DNA from: Meconema thalassinum
Taxonomy: Eukaryota; Arthropoda; Insecta; Orthoptera; Tettigoniidae
Assembly: GCA_946902985.2 (NCBI GenBank)
Contig: OX336389.2
Coordinates: 131,289,572 to 131,353,571 of the forward strand
Reading direction: 5' to 3'
DNA length: 64,000 nt
Shown here: piece after piece, positions 22,594 through 33,419 of the stretch
Numbering within the stretch: position 1 is the first letter of the stretch
Layout: the number at the start of each line of letters is the position of its first letter
Program-made: the position numbers and the translations under genes
The notes under the pieces: model-generated
The model's input: only the letters and a program-made list of their open reading frames with translations
Told to the model about the DNA's origin: nothing
Databases searched by the model: none

Positions 22594-22860
22594 ACAATAT
22601 AAGGCTGGTCTTGATTATACATGATCAATTAATAATTACCTAATAATAATAATAATAATAATAAATATTCCATTTAGCAACTACACGGCCGAACTCCCCC
22701 TGTGACATCATTCATGGTCTCAGGACATGGCGGCCATGTTGCCCATTAGCCCCTGCCCCAGCTCTGACTGACCCCTCCATAAGAATAACATAGAGTGATT
22801 GCGCGCGGCGGCCATCTTGCCCATTAGCCCCTGCCCCAGCTTCGGCCTATATATCCTACT

Positions 22861-22866
22861 CACCTC
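22861..22866. repeat. Target-site duplication, right copy (CACCTC)
   Basis: Direct copy of 6816-6821, immediately outside the right terminus. Confidence 0.8.
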
Positions 22867-23170
22867 TATCTCCTTTTCCCATCCCTCTCTCCCTCAGAAG
22901 TGCTAACAATTGCTAGGGATCCACCGCTCACTAAGGATGCTGCAGCTGCTTGCATGACTCAAGCAGAAAGATACATTTGAAGACTCCACGGGAAAAACGG
23001 GTTAAGTCACATTCTGTAATTTTTTCAGAAGATCGAATTTAAACTTTCAACACTAAAAATAGATAGCCTACTTAAAAAAACAATTGATGGTAAGCAATAT
23101 AGGTTTTTGTCAAATGTATTTCATATAAAGGAAGTACATGTAAAACAAGTAACAAGTAAAGTAAAATTTT
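22867..23170. other. Flank without recognisable gene
   Basis: Ordinary AT-rich sequence after a short pyrimidine-rich stretch. Nothing recognisable. Confidence 0.5.
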
Positions 23171-24540
23171 AACAAGAAGTTCCGTGAAGAACTATACAGC
23201 CTACTTTTCATGCCAATGATTATTCTACAGAATATGAACCTATCTAGAATAATGACGAAATTAAGTTGGTAATATCGAAATATCAAATTAGTTCAAAATA
23301 TACCTGGTATAATGTAGCCTAATAGAGCACTACAGTTGGCAGCCTGGTGACTGAATATATTCTTAGTTCCATTTCTTAAGGTACAGAATACAAAATTTGG
23401 TTGAAGTCCAATGGACGTTACATGCAGTTAGACACTGGATCTATCAGCACGCGTAAAAGCATGTTGCCAACAATGTCATGCGTGTGCTGGTCAGAAATAA
23501 TCTGAAATATTATGATATCTTGTTGTGCCAATTTTGGATGAAATCCATTTGTTAGTATAGAAGTTACATGTATTTTAAAATTGGACATATCAGCAGGCAT
23601 AGAATCATGTTGGCAGCACTGCCTTGTATTCATTACTCCAAATTAATCTAGAATGCCAGGTGCTATACGTGTACAAAGTATAGAGCTGTTGGCTTGCATA
23701 CTTTCTGATATATTGATATTAGGGTAAAAAATATAGACAGCATTTATTAACAGTTGGCAGCCCTGATTGCTCTTAACAATACTTATAGTCATATCTGTTA
23801 TGGTACACATAGCACATACGAAATTTGGTTGAAATCCAACTGATAGTATAGAAGTTACATGTATTTAAAAATTGGTACTATCTGCAGGCTTATAATCATG
23901 TTGGTAGAACTGACGTATATAAGTTACTCCAAATTAATCTAAAATGCCAGAACATACGTGTGCATAGTTTAAAGCTGTTGGCTTGCATACTTTCTGATAT
24001 ATTGGTATTTGGATAAAATAAATAAATAGAGAGAGCAATTATTAACAGTTGGCAGCCCTGGTGGCTCTTAAGAATACGCGCAGTCATATCTGTCTATGTA
24101 CAGATATTACATACAAAATTTGGTTGAAATTCAATCGATAGTGTAGAAGTTATACGCATTTAAACATTGGACCTATCAGAAGGCTCAAAATTATTTTGGC
24201 AACACTGTCATGGTTGGCCTCCTGGAAATTAAACTGAAATAGTCTTATGTACATGTGTGCCAATTTTGGAATAGCTCCCATGCATACCTTGCAAGATATC
24301 CAACATGGAGCTCAAATTTCTAGTGCGTTTTTTCAGCAGTTGGTAGCACTGACATCATTTTCAAATATGGACGTGAGATATTCCGGAGCACATCTTTACT
24401 CATACTAAATTTGGTTTTGATTGCTGCAGCCGTTTAGGAGTTGATAGGGGGGACACACACACAGCCAGCCAGCCAGACAGACAGACAGACACACATTTTC
24501 CCGGATCGATCTCATAAGTCTACTTTTTCCTCATTTTACA
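23171..24540 (+). mobile_element. Repeat family A, copy 1 (3' end lost)
   Basis: Starts with AACAAGAAGTTCCGTGAAGA and AGCCTACTTTTCATGCC. The interior has about 200-bp repeating phrases (AGTTGGCAGCCCTGG, GAAGTTACATG, TTTGGTTGAAATCCAAT), then an ACACACAGCCAG/ACAGACAG tract and TAAGTCTACTTTTTCCTCAT. The closing GAAAAGTAGGCT seen in the other copies is missing: the sequence passes straight into a Helitron at 24541. No coding frame. Confidence 0.75.
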
Positions 24541-25379
24541 AAGTCCCCGATTCTTGGAAGTTACGGGTAAACTCGAGAACCACTGCATGAATTTTGATGC
24601 GGTTTTCACCATTCTGTAAAGGATATCTCGAGGATGATTTCTGTAGAAAATAATTTGTTTGTGATCGAAGGAAGCCGAGCAGCAACGATTTCAGTGGAAA
24701 AGCCGAAAAAAAACTGGCGTCCAAGCGCTTTGTAAGCTTACGTTGGGCAAACCGTTAAAAATATCTATATACTATGAGTGTAAGAATTGTTCAGCATGTA
24801 AAGTTATACAAAATAGCACGGGAGAGCATATCTCTATCTTCAATACATCGTCTGCTATAAGTGTTTTTACGTTTTCATTTCTTCCAACAACCTCCACTTA
24901 GTTACTGAGGCGACAGTTTACGAGCAAGATAGGGGCGAGTCTATCACCCCAGTTACAGCTTAGCTAGCGGACTAGCTTATTGCCCCAGATACAGCTTGGA
25001 GCAAACTGTCGAGTCGTGTTGAGTTAAAAACTTAAGAGAAGAGTGGTTGTGTTTGGAGTTTCCCTGGAAGTGCAACTCGGCTTTTCTTCATTTCGCCTGT
25101 GAATTTTCGTTCCGCAAAATTCACAGTCAGTTTAAGATTGGACGGAAGGGGGATTTGTGTTTCATGCACCTCGCCATTCTTAAATTACGTCTGACAAGGA
25201 TTTGTTACACATGCATCTCCTTGATAATACAGTATAATTAATAGTCCAGTCAGTGATTTTAACCCATCATGCCGAGACGTAAAACGGATATTGGTCGTTG
25301 TTCATTGACATTGGAAAAAAGCGCTTATTACATAATGCATTCATAACTGTTCCCGGGCGAAGCCGGGTCGGGTTGCTAC
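24541..25379 (+). mobile_element. Non-autonomous Helitron, copy 1, 5'-truncated
   Basis: Matches the copies at 32586 and 58950 from ACAAAGTCCCCGATTCTTGG onward, but lacks the first ~18 bases of the family 5' end. The 3' end has a hairpin (CCCGGGCGAAGCCGGG) and TCGGGTTGCTAC before T, so the final tetranucleotide is CTAC, not CTAG. No rep or helicase. Confidence 0.75.
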
Positions 25380-26270
25380 TTAAAAATAAAAACCTCTGTA
25401 TCTCTGTGACGATCCGCTTTATTTGAAATTAATTTCACTTGATATTCTGTAGTGATGATGGCTGACCACCAGATTGAGCCATACTCTTATTTCCGAAAAA
25501 AAAAAGTATTTACCCCGTTCTTTCCGTGGGGTCTTTATTTAAATGTGGACAGTCGAGTGGAATCAGCATCTTTCGTGTTGCTCATAAAAAAGGGATGTCC
25601 AATTAATTATTTATATTGTTCAAATTCATATGTCAAAAAATGATAAAATTCCTGACTGTCAAAACTTGTAATGAAAACACTATTATTCTGGTTCCTGCAC
25701 CAGAATTTGATTTGAAGAATGGATATCATGGGAGCTTGTGCTCGTTAGCACTTTTTGGCTTGCATGTCAATAGCACCCAATCTCATTTAAAGAGCACCTT
25801 CGTGCTCACGAGCACCAGGTTGAGAACGCCTGCTCTATAGAGTGATTATGACCAATTGTCGATAGTTAGGAAAACACTCCACAATTTATCTTATCTGTGT
25901 GTCTATGATCCCTGTAGCAGTGTGTAGACTAGTTATTAAGATCAGGAATGTGGGAGGTGGTCGTCTTGATGTACTGTAAGTACCGTTATTGTTGTTATAA
26001 ATTCGTCTATACTCTGTGAGCTGCCTGAACAGGATTGACATTTGACCGGGAATTCAACGTCAGTCATCACCCCTCTGCCTCTTGACCAATCCATGTTCGC
26101 ATAGTTGATGTCATAATACTCTGCGTTGCAATATTACAGCCCACGTGCTTCAGTGCCTGGTCAGCTGTATGTCTGGTTTGCACTGTTTGGCAACCTCGTT
26201 CTCACACCACATGGCAAGGCGAGAACTGTCAATCCCATTCTGGCAGCTCACAGAGTTTAAGTTCTTTCCA
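25380..26270. other. Intergenic, with a possible hAT-type terminus near 25838
   Basis: No gene. Near 25785-25838 there is GAGCACCTTCGTGCTCACGA and then GCACCAGGTTGAGAACGCCTG. Reversed, this reads CAGGCGTTCTCAACCTGG, a form common at hAT ends. I found no matching partner end. Confidence 0.4.
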
Positions 26271-26627
26271 ACATCGTAGCCATATAGCCCCATGTACTTG
26301 TGTGTAAAAATATATAAAATGTATTTGTCTGATAACCTGTGATATTTTGTGGTCTGCAGTAGTGTGTGTATTTGTAATTGAGGACATAAGTGGGATGCGG
26401 GAGGCCGTGGCTTTACGTTAGGGACAATCCTCGCATTTTCCTGAAGTTGAAATGGGATACCACGGAAACCCATTTGTAGGATGGCTGATGTGGGAATCGA
26501 ATCCATCTCTTCAGAGTTTTGACACATGAGGTTGAGAATTTAATTTCTTGGCCGAGCCAGGAATTGAAACCCGGACCTCCGGGGAAGACAGCCAAGACTG
26601 CTAGCCGCTACACCACGAGGTGGTCGA
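26271..26627 (-). mobile_element. tRNA-derived SINE (family C)
   Basis: On the minus strand: a tRNA-like head with A-box and B-box-like phrases (AGCGGCTAGC..., GGTTTCAATTCCTGG), a central segment including GTATCCCATTTCAACTTCAG, and a tail related to CCAAGTACATGGGGCTA. The same family occurs at 29979, 36416, 45030 and 47054. Confidence 0.7.
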
Positions 26628-26639
26628 AGTAAGTAGGCT

Positions 26640-26805
26640 ACCACCCCGACATTTGCCTGGATGGATACTGGAAGAATCCGGGAAAAAGAAAACACTCCCG
26701 ATGGTCGCTGTCAGCACCGAGATTCGAACCATTGATTTCAGGATTTGTGCAGCGCCCCATCACAATCATGATGTGTATTAACGCATACGGCTACACCGTA
26801 GGGTT
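26640..26805 (-). mobile_element. SINE head fragment
   Basis: Minus-strand B-box-like GGTTCGAATCTCGGTGCTGA, followed by a GAGTGTTTTCTTTTTCCCGG core. Related to the family at 29360 and 63258. The 3' part is missing. Confidence 0.55.
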
Positions 26806-28818
26806 TCAAACATTTTATGTAGCAGAACTATGTACAAGCTGTGTACGAATTCATCTCCACAAAATACAGTAGGTGAGGTCGAAGAACAGACCGATTGTCT
26901 GTTGAGCTATTAATGTACGCATACATTAAAAGCAAATTGCGTGGGTTTCTTGTTTAAGAGAAGCAGTAAATATGTTTGTGGCTAAGCCTATTCGGGTGTT
27001 TTGAAAAAGAAAACGTCCTTCATGAACCTTTTTCTTTACAGTAGGCTATATCTGTCTATTTTTTAATCATAAAGTAGTACTTTATTTATTGTGTTTCAAA
27101 TGGCATTTTGTCTTCAGAAGGCTTAAAATCGTCCACTCTCAAGAGAATCTGCTAGTGTGGGCTTTTCTCTTTTTTTTTTTAATTTAAAATGAGCGTCAAT
27201 CCACTGTACACGACTTGAGAAGGACACGATTTTCGCAACAACATCTCTTCGTAGGACAGGCAAATTGAGTACTTGCTTATTCGACCAGCTACAGAGTGCG
27301 TGGCCCTTGAATGAGCACACGAACAAACATCCCTGTCTCGTCCATACTCTACGAATGGGTTTAACACTTGGGCCGGCATGTTGAGACTCTGCCTGCCCTC
27401 TTCCATCGATTACGATAATTACCGATCGCGACCAACCCCGCCGCTGTCAGCAATCATGCACCTGCACATAAAATGTTACAATTTATTCTGTAACTTGTGT
27501 TTCTAAGTATGAATGTATTATGCTCTATGAGTATTCAACATGTGTTACCGGTAAGTCTGGAACATAATTAATTAGAATTATGGCACGAGCCACTACTGAT
27601 AACTTGTGTTTCAGTGGTGACTGTTGTAGTATGCAGTATGTAGTATTTTACGGAACAGTTCCGTATTCGTGCTTAATGTCCCGCGTCCCAGAAAGTTCTT
27701 ATCGGGGACGACTATTGTCCCATATTTCATTGCGTTTTGAAACTCGAGAAAAATGCGTCTGTGTTTACACCTCTGGTATGCTATTTCCTTCAAAAAGATC
27801 TCTTTGGGTTTTTCTGTCTAAAGCTTTCATTGCAAAGAGTACTTACTCTGGTATATTCATTCGTAAAGATTGAAGGAACTCTTTGGTTCGTTGCTTACAA
27901 TTTAGGCGAATTTTGAGTTGGACGCCTGGCGGAAATAATGGGTACTAATGGACAAATGCACCGTGACCTATCCATTTGACGAATTTCTCTCGAAAAGGTA
28001 TATATTATTTATTAATAAACTGCCCTGTGATGTCAATATAACTTCCGTAAAATCATTCTGAAAGGAAGTTCACTAGTTGTGGATTATGTCAGACACCGAT
28101 TTTCTCGTCAACACACCTGTCCCTTGTTTTGTTTTCAGGAATTTTGCAACCCTGGTTGTATGTGCAGCTGTAAGTTTTAAGGTCGTGGATGGGGTAAGTG
28201 CCCCGGGATTTGAAGCAAGGTTCTTTCCCAGAATTTGGCTGTGGGATGCAATCCACACTGTCAGTGCAGCGGTGGGATTCGGCCCTCCGATCTATCGACT
28301 TGTTGCAGTAAACCATCACGGTTGTGGGGTGACAGTTGTGTGCTCAGGGTGAGGTTCTTGGCAATAAGCTGTGAGTTCTCCTGCAGGCCTGGCGGACTGG
28401 TCCACCGCACAGTTAGGTGTGTGCATTATGTGTGTGTGTGTTTTTTGACCCGAGATAGAGCACGCCAGAGCTATGGCTCGGGTATAGATCAGACAACATA
28501 ACTCAGAGCAGTCACCAAGTGGAGGGAGGTTAGATTATCTGTAATTTACTGCAGCCACTTCGCGCCCAGCCACCCATCAACAAGACGTGCATACCTACCA
28601 GCTGACGAGCACAAAAATTTACATTACGAATCGCATTCAAAACATGCACTTAACAATAGTTAATTAACTTAAAAATTGCAAATGAATGTGTTGGCTAAAA
28701 AAAAATTCTGTTTCCTTTCCGTTATAAATTGGTGCGACTTACAGTGTTCAGTCTGCAAGGCCCTGTCATTGAACTAGGCACCTCCATAACTCCCTATTTT
28801 CTTACCTTATTTGGAATC
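26806..28818. other. No recognisable gene
   Basis: About 2 kb with scattered short open frames on both strands. None shows a domain, a signal sequence or a conserved motif that I can name. A (TG)n stretch lies near 28430. Confidence 0.5.
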
Positions 28819-28830
28819 ATCTTCTGCATA

Positions 28831-29246
28831 AGCGGCTTCGTAGACGTAGTTGGTAGCATGCTGAACTGCTGTGCCCAAGATCGTGGGTTCAAACCCCCCG
28901 AAGTGGTCAGATTTTTAAAGAGCGTTAAAATCCTTCGGTATGCCTTCCTTCGGAGGCGAAGCAAAGCCGGCGATCCCATGTCATAGATTTATGGCATGTA
29001 AAAGATCCTTCCACTAACTAAACTTGTGTGAAGCTAAATTTCTAGGTTAGATTTCGTCGAAACGCTCTATCAAAGTTCCAACGTTCACCACTAGGTGTAA
29101 GTGACATCTGGTAGCAAAAGCTGGAACTACTTGAATTTGAACGGAACGTGTAGCTCACCCCATGGGTGTCTGCTTGAAGCAGCTGCAGCCTCTGGCGAGC
29201 CGAACATGTCCTCGGACACTCCCGGCGTTAAAAGCCATACGCGAAA

Positions 29247-29285
<39 letters not shown>
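28831..29285 (+). mobile_element. tRNA-derived SINE with (AAAT)n tail and 12-bp target duplication
   Basis: Head GCGGCTTCGTAGACGTAGTT with TGGTAGCATGC (A-box-like) and GGGTTCAAACCCC (B-box). The 3' end is AAGCCATACGCGAAATAAAT repeats. ATCTTCTGCATA at 28819-28830 recurs at 29286-29297, which delimits the insertion exactly. Full-length, about 455 bp. Confidence 0.85.
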
Positions 29286-29359
29286 ATCTTCTGCATATAT
29301 CTAAATCTTGCCTGAAAACGTTAAAATAATAATGAATCTAACCATAGTTGTTACTGTTC

Positions 29360-29600
29360 ATGTTAACTAAGGGGCTTGGAACATCTTGGTCATCAGCCCC
29401 ATGTTGATTTCTTTCTGTTCTATGGTGACTGTACTGTACTAGTGTGTAATTGCTATTATCTCTATCTTGGATTGTGGTTTACTAGAGTGAGTGTAGAAAA
29501 ACCCGGGAATGTCCATACTCAGGATGGGCATTGTCAGCGGCAGGATTCAAACCTCGATTTCCGGTCCTTCAGCTTCCCCTAGCAGTCGTGTTGAGTTACT
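29360..29600 (-). mobile_element. SINE fragment (same family as 63258-63530)
   Basis: Shares GGGGCTTGGAACATCTTGGT and CATCAGCCCCATG-type phrases with 63258. On the minus strand it has a B-box-like GAGGTTTGAATCCTGCC. Confidence 0.55.
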
Positions 29601-29978
29601 TATCACTCAGGGCTGAGCAGTTAGTTTGCCTTCGTCTTTCAAGTTCACCCTGACAATTTAGTAACCTACTGAATCCATTGGCTACCTAGAGAACCTTTCC
29701 TTATTCATTTTGGTATGTAGCCCAGCCATCTGTGTCGACTTCAGCGCTCTGCTTCATCCGTAGTGTTCTATAATAAATTTACCAGCATTTCTTTAGTTCG
29801 AGTGCATTCGAAATGGTACTTAACTGCTGAAGGTGTAACTAATCAACCGGCGTGAAACATACAAAAAGGGAGAACTTACATTAGGCACTTTGCTTGCACA
29901 AGACTATCTGACGGAATATCCCACATAACTACCATCTTGTATCCAAAAAATGCATAAAACAACCACATATCGTTATTG

Positions 29979-30265
29979 ATTATTTTAGGGGCTTTGCGAC
30001 ATCGTGAACATGTAGCCACATTCACTTAGGAGTGTGTGTAGATTTTTTCTGATAACCTATGTTACTCTGATGTCTGTACTAGTGTGTATGTTTGTAATTG
30101 AGGTAGAATTTGGGTAGGAAGCGGCCGTGGCCTAAAGTGGGGTACCATCCTGGCATTTGCCTGAATTAGAAGTGTGAAACCACTGAACAAGACTTCTAGG
30201 ATGGCTGAGGTGGTGAATTCATCTTCATCCCTAATTGGTGGAGGACAAGAGAAAACTTGCATTTT
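29979..30265 (-). mobile_element. SINE family C, truncated head
   Basis: The tail (GGGGCTTTGCGACATCGTGA on the plus strand) and core (GGCCGTGGCCTAAAGTGGGG, CATTTGCCTGAATTAGAAG) match 26271-26627. The tRNA-like head is lost near 30250. Confidence 0.6.
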
Positions 30266-30776
30266 TCCAACAAAGACACTTTTAAAGCAGTTAGTTAGCT
30301 AGTCATTTAGTTAATTAATTAATGTTGTTTTAATGGGTGGAACAGCGAGGTCACCTGCCCATATCTTTAGAGCAGCCTCTTACCCTGCATGACTTTTACG
30401 AAGAAGATTTTTATAATCTCTTGAAGTGGTGGGACAAATGAATCAATATCAATGGGAAATCTGTATAAGAAAGAAGCCCAATTAATGTCCCTTCCACTTC
30501 TCAACCGTTCTTCTTGAAATTGCTCACTTTTATCATAATTGGACAGGTTGGTGGTGGCTCAAACGTAGCCCTATTATGTCCCATGCGTGCTCAATAAGGT
30601 GAAAATCGTAAATCATTAATGGCTATTGAGCCTTCCAAAGATTTACGTATTTCACCTTATAATCCACCTGGAAGCGGCGTCTTCTACTACTATGTTAATA
30701 AACCAAATGAAAGGAGTGTGACTTGAGCAGTTTCATAAGTTAGTTTTTTTAAATTTCTAAAATGTTTCATTTATAC

Positions 30777-31264
30777 CTTTTTTTTTTGTCGTTTACCCTC
30801 GAGGTTGGTGGAACCCTCGGACTCAGCGAGGGAACTCACCACTACCGCCTCTACGGGCAGTGTCCTAGAGCTGGGAACATCGAATCGGAAGGGATACAAC
30901 TGGTGAGGTGGGATTGGCACCTCGCCCAGGCGGCCTCACCTGCAAAGCGAGCAGGGGCCTCATGAAGGGAGGGAAGGGATGGTTAGGATGGATAGGCAAG
31001 GAAGAGGGAAGGAGGCGGCCGTGGCCTTGAAGAAGGTACCATCCCGGCATTTGCCCGAAGACGAAGTGGGAAACCACGGAAAACCACTTCGAGGATGGCT
31101 GAGGGGGAATCGAACCCCCTCTACTCATTTGGGCCACCCGAGGCTGAGTAGACCCCGTTCCAGTCCTCGTACCACTTTTCAAATTTCGTGGCAGAGCCGG
31201 GAATCGAACCCAGGACCTCCGGGGCGGCAGCTAACCATGCTGACCGCTACGCTACGGAGGCGAC
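30777..31264 (-). mobile_element. Full-length tRNA-derived SINE with ~37-bp target duplication
   Basis: On the minus strand it starts GTCGCCTCCGTAGCGTAGCG (A-box), has GGGTTCGATTCCCGG (B-box), then CTCTGCCACGAAATT and the core shared with family C. It ends with an A-rich tail (T-run at 30778-30788 on the plus strand). The flank TTAGTTTTTTTAAATTTCTA... at 30740-30776 repeats at 31265-31303, with one or two run-length differences. This is a long duplication for a SINE. The clean boxes suggest a young copy. Confidence 0.85.
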
Positions 31265-31515
31265 TTAGTTTTTTTTAAAATTTCTAAAATGTTTCATTTA
31301 TACATTTTACCAGTATTATTCGTAACTTCATTTTTAGTGTGTAAAATTTAATTTTATATGAATTTTCATTTTATTTTAAATCAACATTTTGTAAGGTTAT
31401 CCTTTTCACGTTATCATGTTGAACTATTAAACTATTAACGCTGATGAATATATCATTATCATATCGAAAGATATACGTTTAAAATATTTTATTAAACATC
31501 ATTTCATAGTATTGA

Positions 31516-31870
31516 AGGAGCCTCCGTGGCTTAGGAGGAGCCTCCGTGGCTTAGGTGGCAGCACGCCGGCCTCTCACCGCTGGGTTCGTGGTTCAAATCC
31601 CGGTCGCTCAATGTGAGATTTGTGCTGGTCAAAGCGGAGGCTGACAGGTTCTTATCCGGGTACTCCGGTTTTCACTGTCATAATTTCATTCCAGCAACAA
31701 TCTGCACTATCATTTCATTTCATCTGTCATTAATTTAATAATATCCCCAGGGAAGTGCGACAGGCTTCGGCAGCTGGCACAGTTCATATCATCGCCACTA
31801 GATGGGGACTTCATTCAATCCATCCCCTGACCCGCGCGGTCGACTGGAAGCAGGCTGTGTAAAGTACGTA
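31516..31870 (+). mobile_element. tRNA-derived SINE family B, copy 1, duplicated 5' head
   Basis: GCCTCCGTGGCTTAG, GCAGCACGCCGGCCTCTCAC, a B-box-like GTGGTTCAAATCCCGG, then TCCGGGTACTCCGGTTTT and GCCACTAGATGGGGACTTC. It matches copies at 54443 and 56163. The first ~17 bases (AGGAGCCTCCGTGGCTT) are present twice in tandem, which the other copies lack. Confidence 0.8.
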
Positions 31871-33419
31871 GAACAGTAGCCTACGTATATTTGTAATTAC
31901 CTTTATGTATTCTTTTTGTATAAAATAAATAGGGGCAAAGACTTTTCGATCCACCCGCGTAGCAAAGTTATCTGCAAATTGTAGACAGGTTATTTAAACA
32001 CCTTTTTTCTTCCACCCCACTTCATTATTTTTCCTTTATTATTAACAAATGTGTCTACACACCTAATAGCCCACCATTGATTGCAAGTTAATAATACACT
32101 ATTTCATCCGTACGACAGACTGTCGTCATGTGCGAAGGTTTGCGTGACGGGAGTGTGTTGCTCACGTGCGAAGTAGTGATGTAAAATACCCAGGTATTTA
32201 TAAACCGGGGTAATTACCCAGGGTATATACCCGGATAAATACCCAATTTGGGTAAATACCCGGGTATTTTAGATTTTTCATTAAAAATCCTGTGTCGTGG
32301 TAAGTTGAACCTTAAAATATGCAAACTATTCTACATTAACTGTTTAGAAATGTAACAACATTAGATAGTTAATAAAATAGAATTGGGACTCAAAAACAGA
32401 ATTAGAATTGGGAATTAGATCAGGAGATAAAATTCAATAGTTATAACCTGAAAAACTTAGGGTTAGAATTGAACTAGGCTTTTTTGCAAACACTGAGATA
32501 AAAGTTGGGGGAAATGTATTCAGAGCATTGGCCATGTTCTACAAAAGGTGTAATGTACAGTTTTTCATAACAGTTTGTAAAATTATCTCTACTTAGTATA
32601 AAACTGTAAAATCATCTCTACTTAGAATAAAACTAAGTTCCCGATTCTTGGATGTCACGGGTAATCTCGAGAACCTCTGTATATACAGGGTGATTTTGAT
32701 GCGGATTTCACAATTCTCCAAAGGATATCTCGAGGATGATTTCTGTAGAAAATAATTTATTTATGATCAAAGGAAGCAGAGCAGTAACGATTTCAGTGAA
32801 AAAATAAACAAAAAAACCAGCGTCCGAGCGCTGTTTAAGTTTATTTTGGGCAAACCGTTAAACATATCTAAATGCTATGAGTGTAAGAATTGTTCAGCAT
32901 GAGAAGTTCTACATAAAATCCAGGAGAGCCTATCTCTATCTTCAATACATCGCCCACGATAAGTATTTTTACGTTTTCATTTCTTCCAACCATGTCCATT
33001 CTAATATTGAAGCGACAGTTTACGAGCTAGCTAAGGGCAAGTCTTATCACCCCTGTTACAGCCTAACTAGCAGGCGAACCTAATACCCCAGATACAGCCA
33101 GCAGCAAACCGTCGAGTCGGTGTTGAGTTAAGACTTCAGAGAAGGCTGGTTGTGTTTGGAGTTTCCCTGGAAGTTCACCTCGTTTTTTTTTTCATTTCGC
33201 CTGTGACCTTTCCGTTCCGCAAAATACACGGTCAATTTAAGATTGGAAGGAAGGGGGATTTGTGTTTCATGCACCTCGCCATTCTTAAATTACGTCTGAC
33301 AAGAATTCGTTATAATTAATAGTCTAGTCAGTGATGTTAAACCATCATGCCGAGATGTGAAACGGATATAGGTCATAGTTCATTGACATCGCAAAATAAA
33401 AAAGTGCTTATCACGTAAC

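Larger units (their letters stand above)
6822..22860. mobile_element. 16-kb palindromic Polinton-like element, polymerase only
   Basis: Two inverted arms (6822-14756 and 14927-22860) make up 99 percent of the element. Paired positions sum to about 29683 throughout, with single-base shifts at homopolymers. The termini are 5'-AGTAGGATATATAGGCCGA and its complement, flanked by the 6-bp repeat CACCTC. A 5'-AG...CT-3' terminus with a 6-bp duplication matches Polinton/Maverick insertions. Each arm carries one outward-reading family-B DNA polymerase gene. I see no retroviral-like integrase, FtsK/HerA ATPase, adenovirus-type protease or capsid frame. It could be a palindromic derivative of a longer Polinton, a relative with arm-length inverted repeats, or (less likely given the duplication and arm differences) an assembly foldback. 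Confidence 0.75.
14927..22860 (-). repeat. Right arm of the giant inverted repeat
   Basis: Inverted copy of 6822-14756, ending 5'-...ATATATCCTACT-3' at the CACCTC duplication. It carries the same sequence of repeats and polB in mirror order. Confidence 0.93.

Noticed and set aside
6822..22860. The palindrome as a pure sequencing or assembly foldback
   Set aside because: The two outer flanks are different, share a 6-bp duplication at exactly the ends, and the arms differ by substitutions as well as by a diverged centre. It remains worth a long-read check.
6682..25838. CAGGAGTTCTCAACAT at 6682 paired with the inverted AGGTTGAGAACGCCTG end at 25838 as one giant hAT element
   Set aside because: Flanking 8-mers do not match and the similarity covers only about 15 bp.
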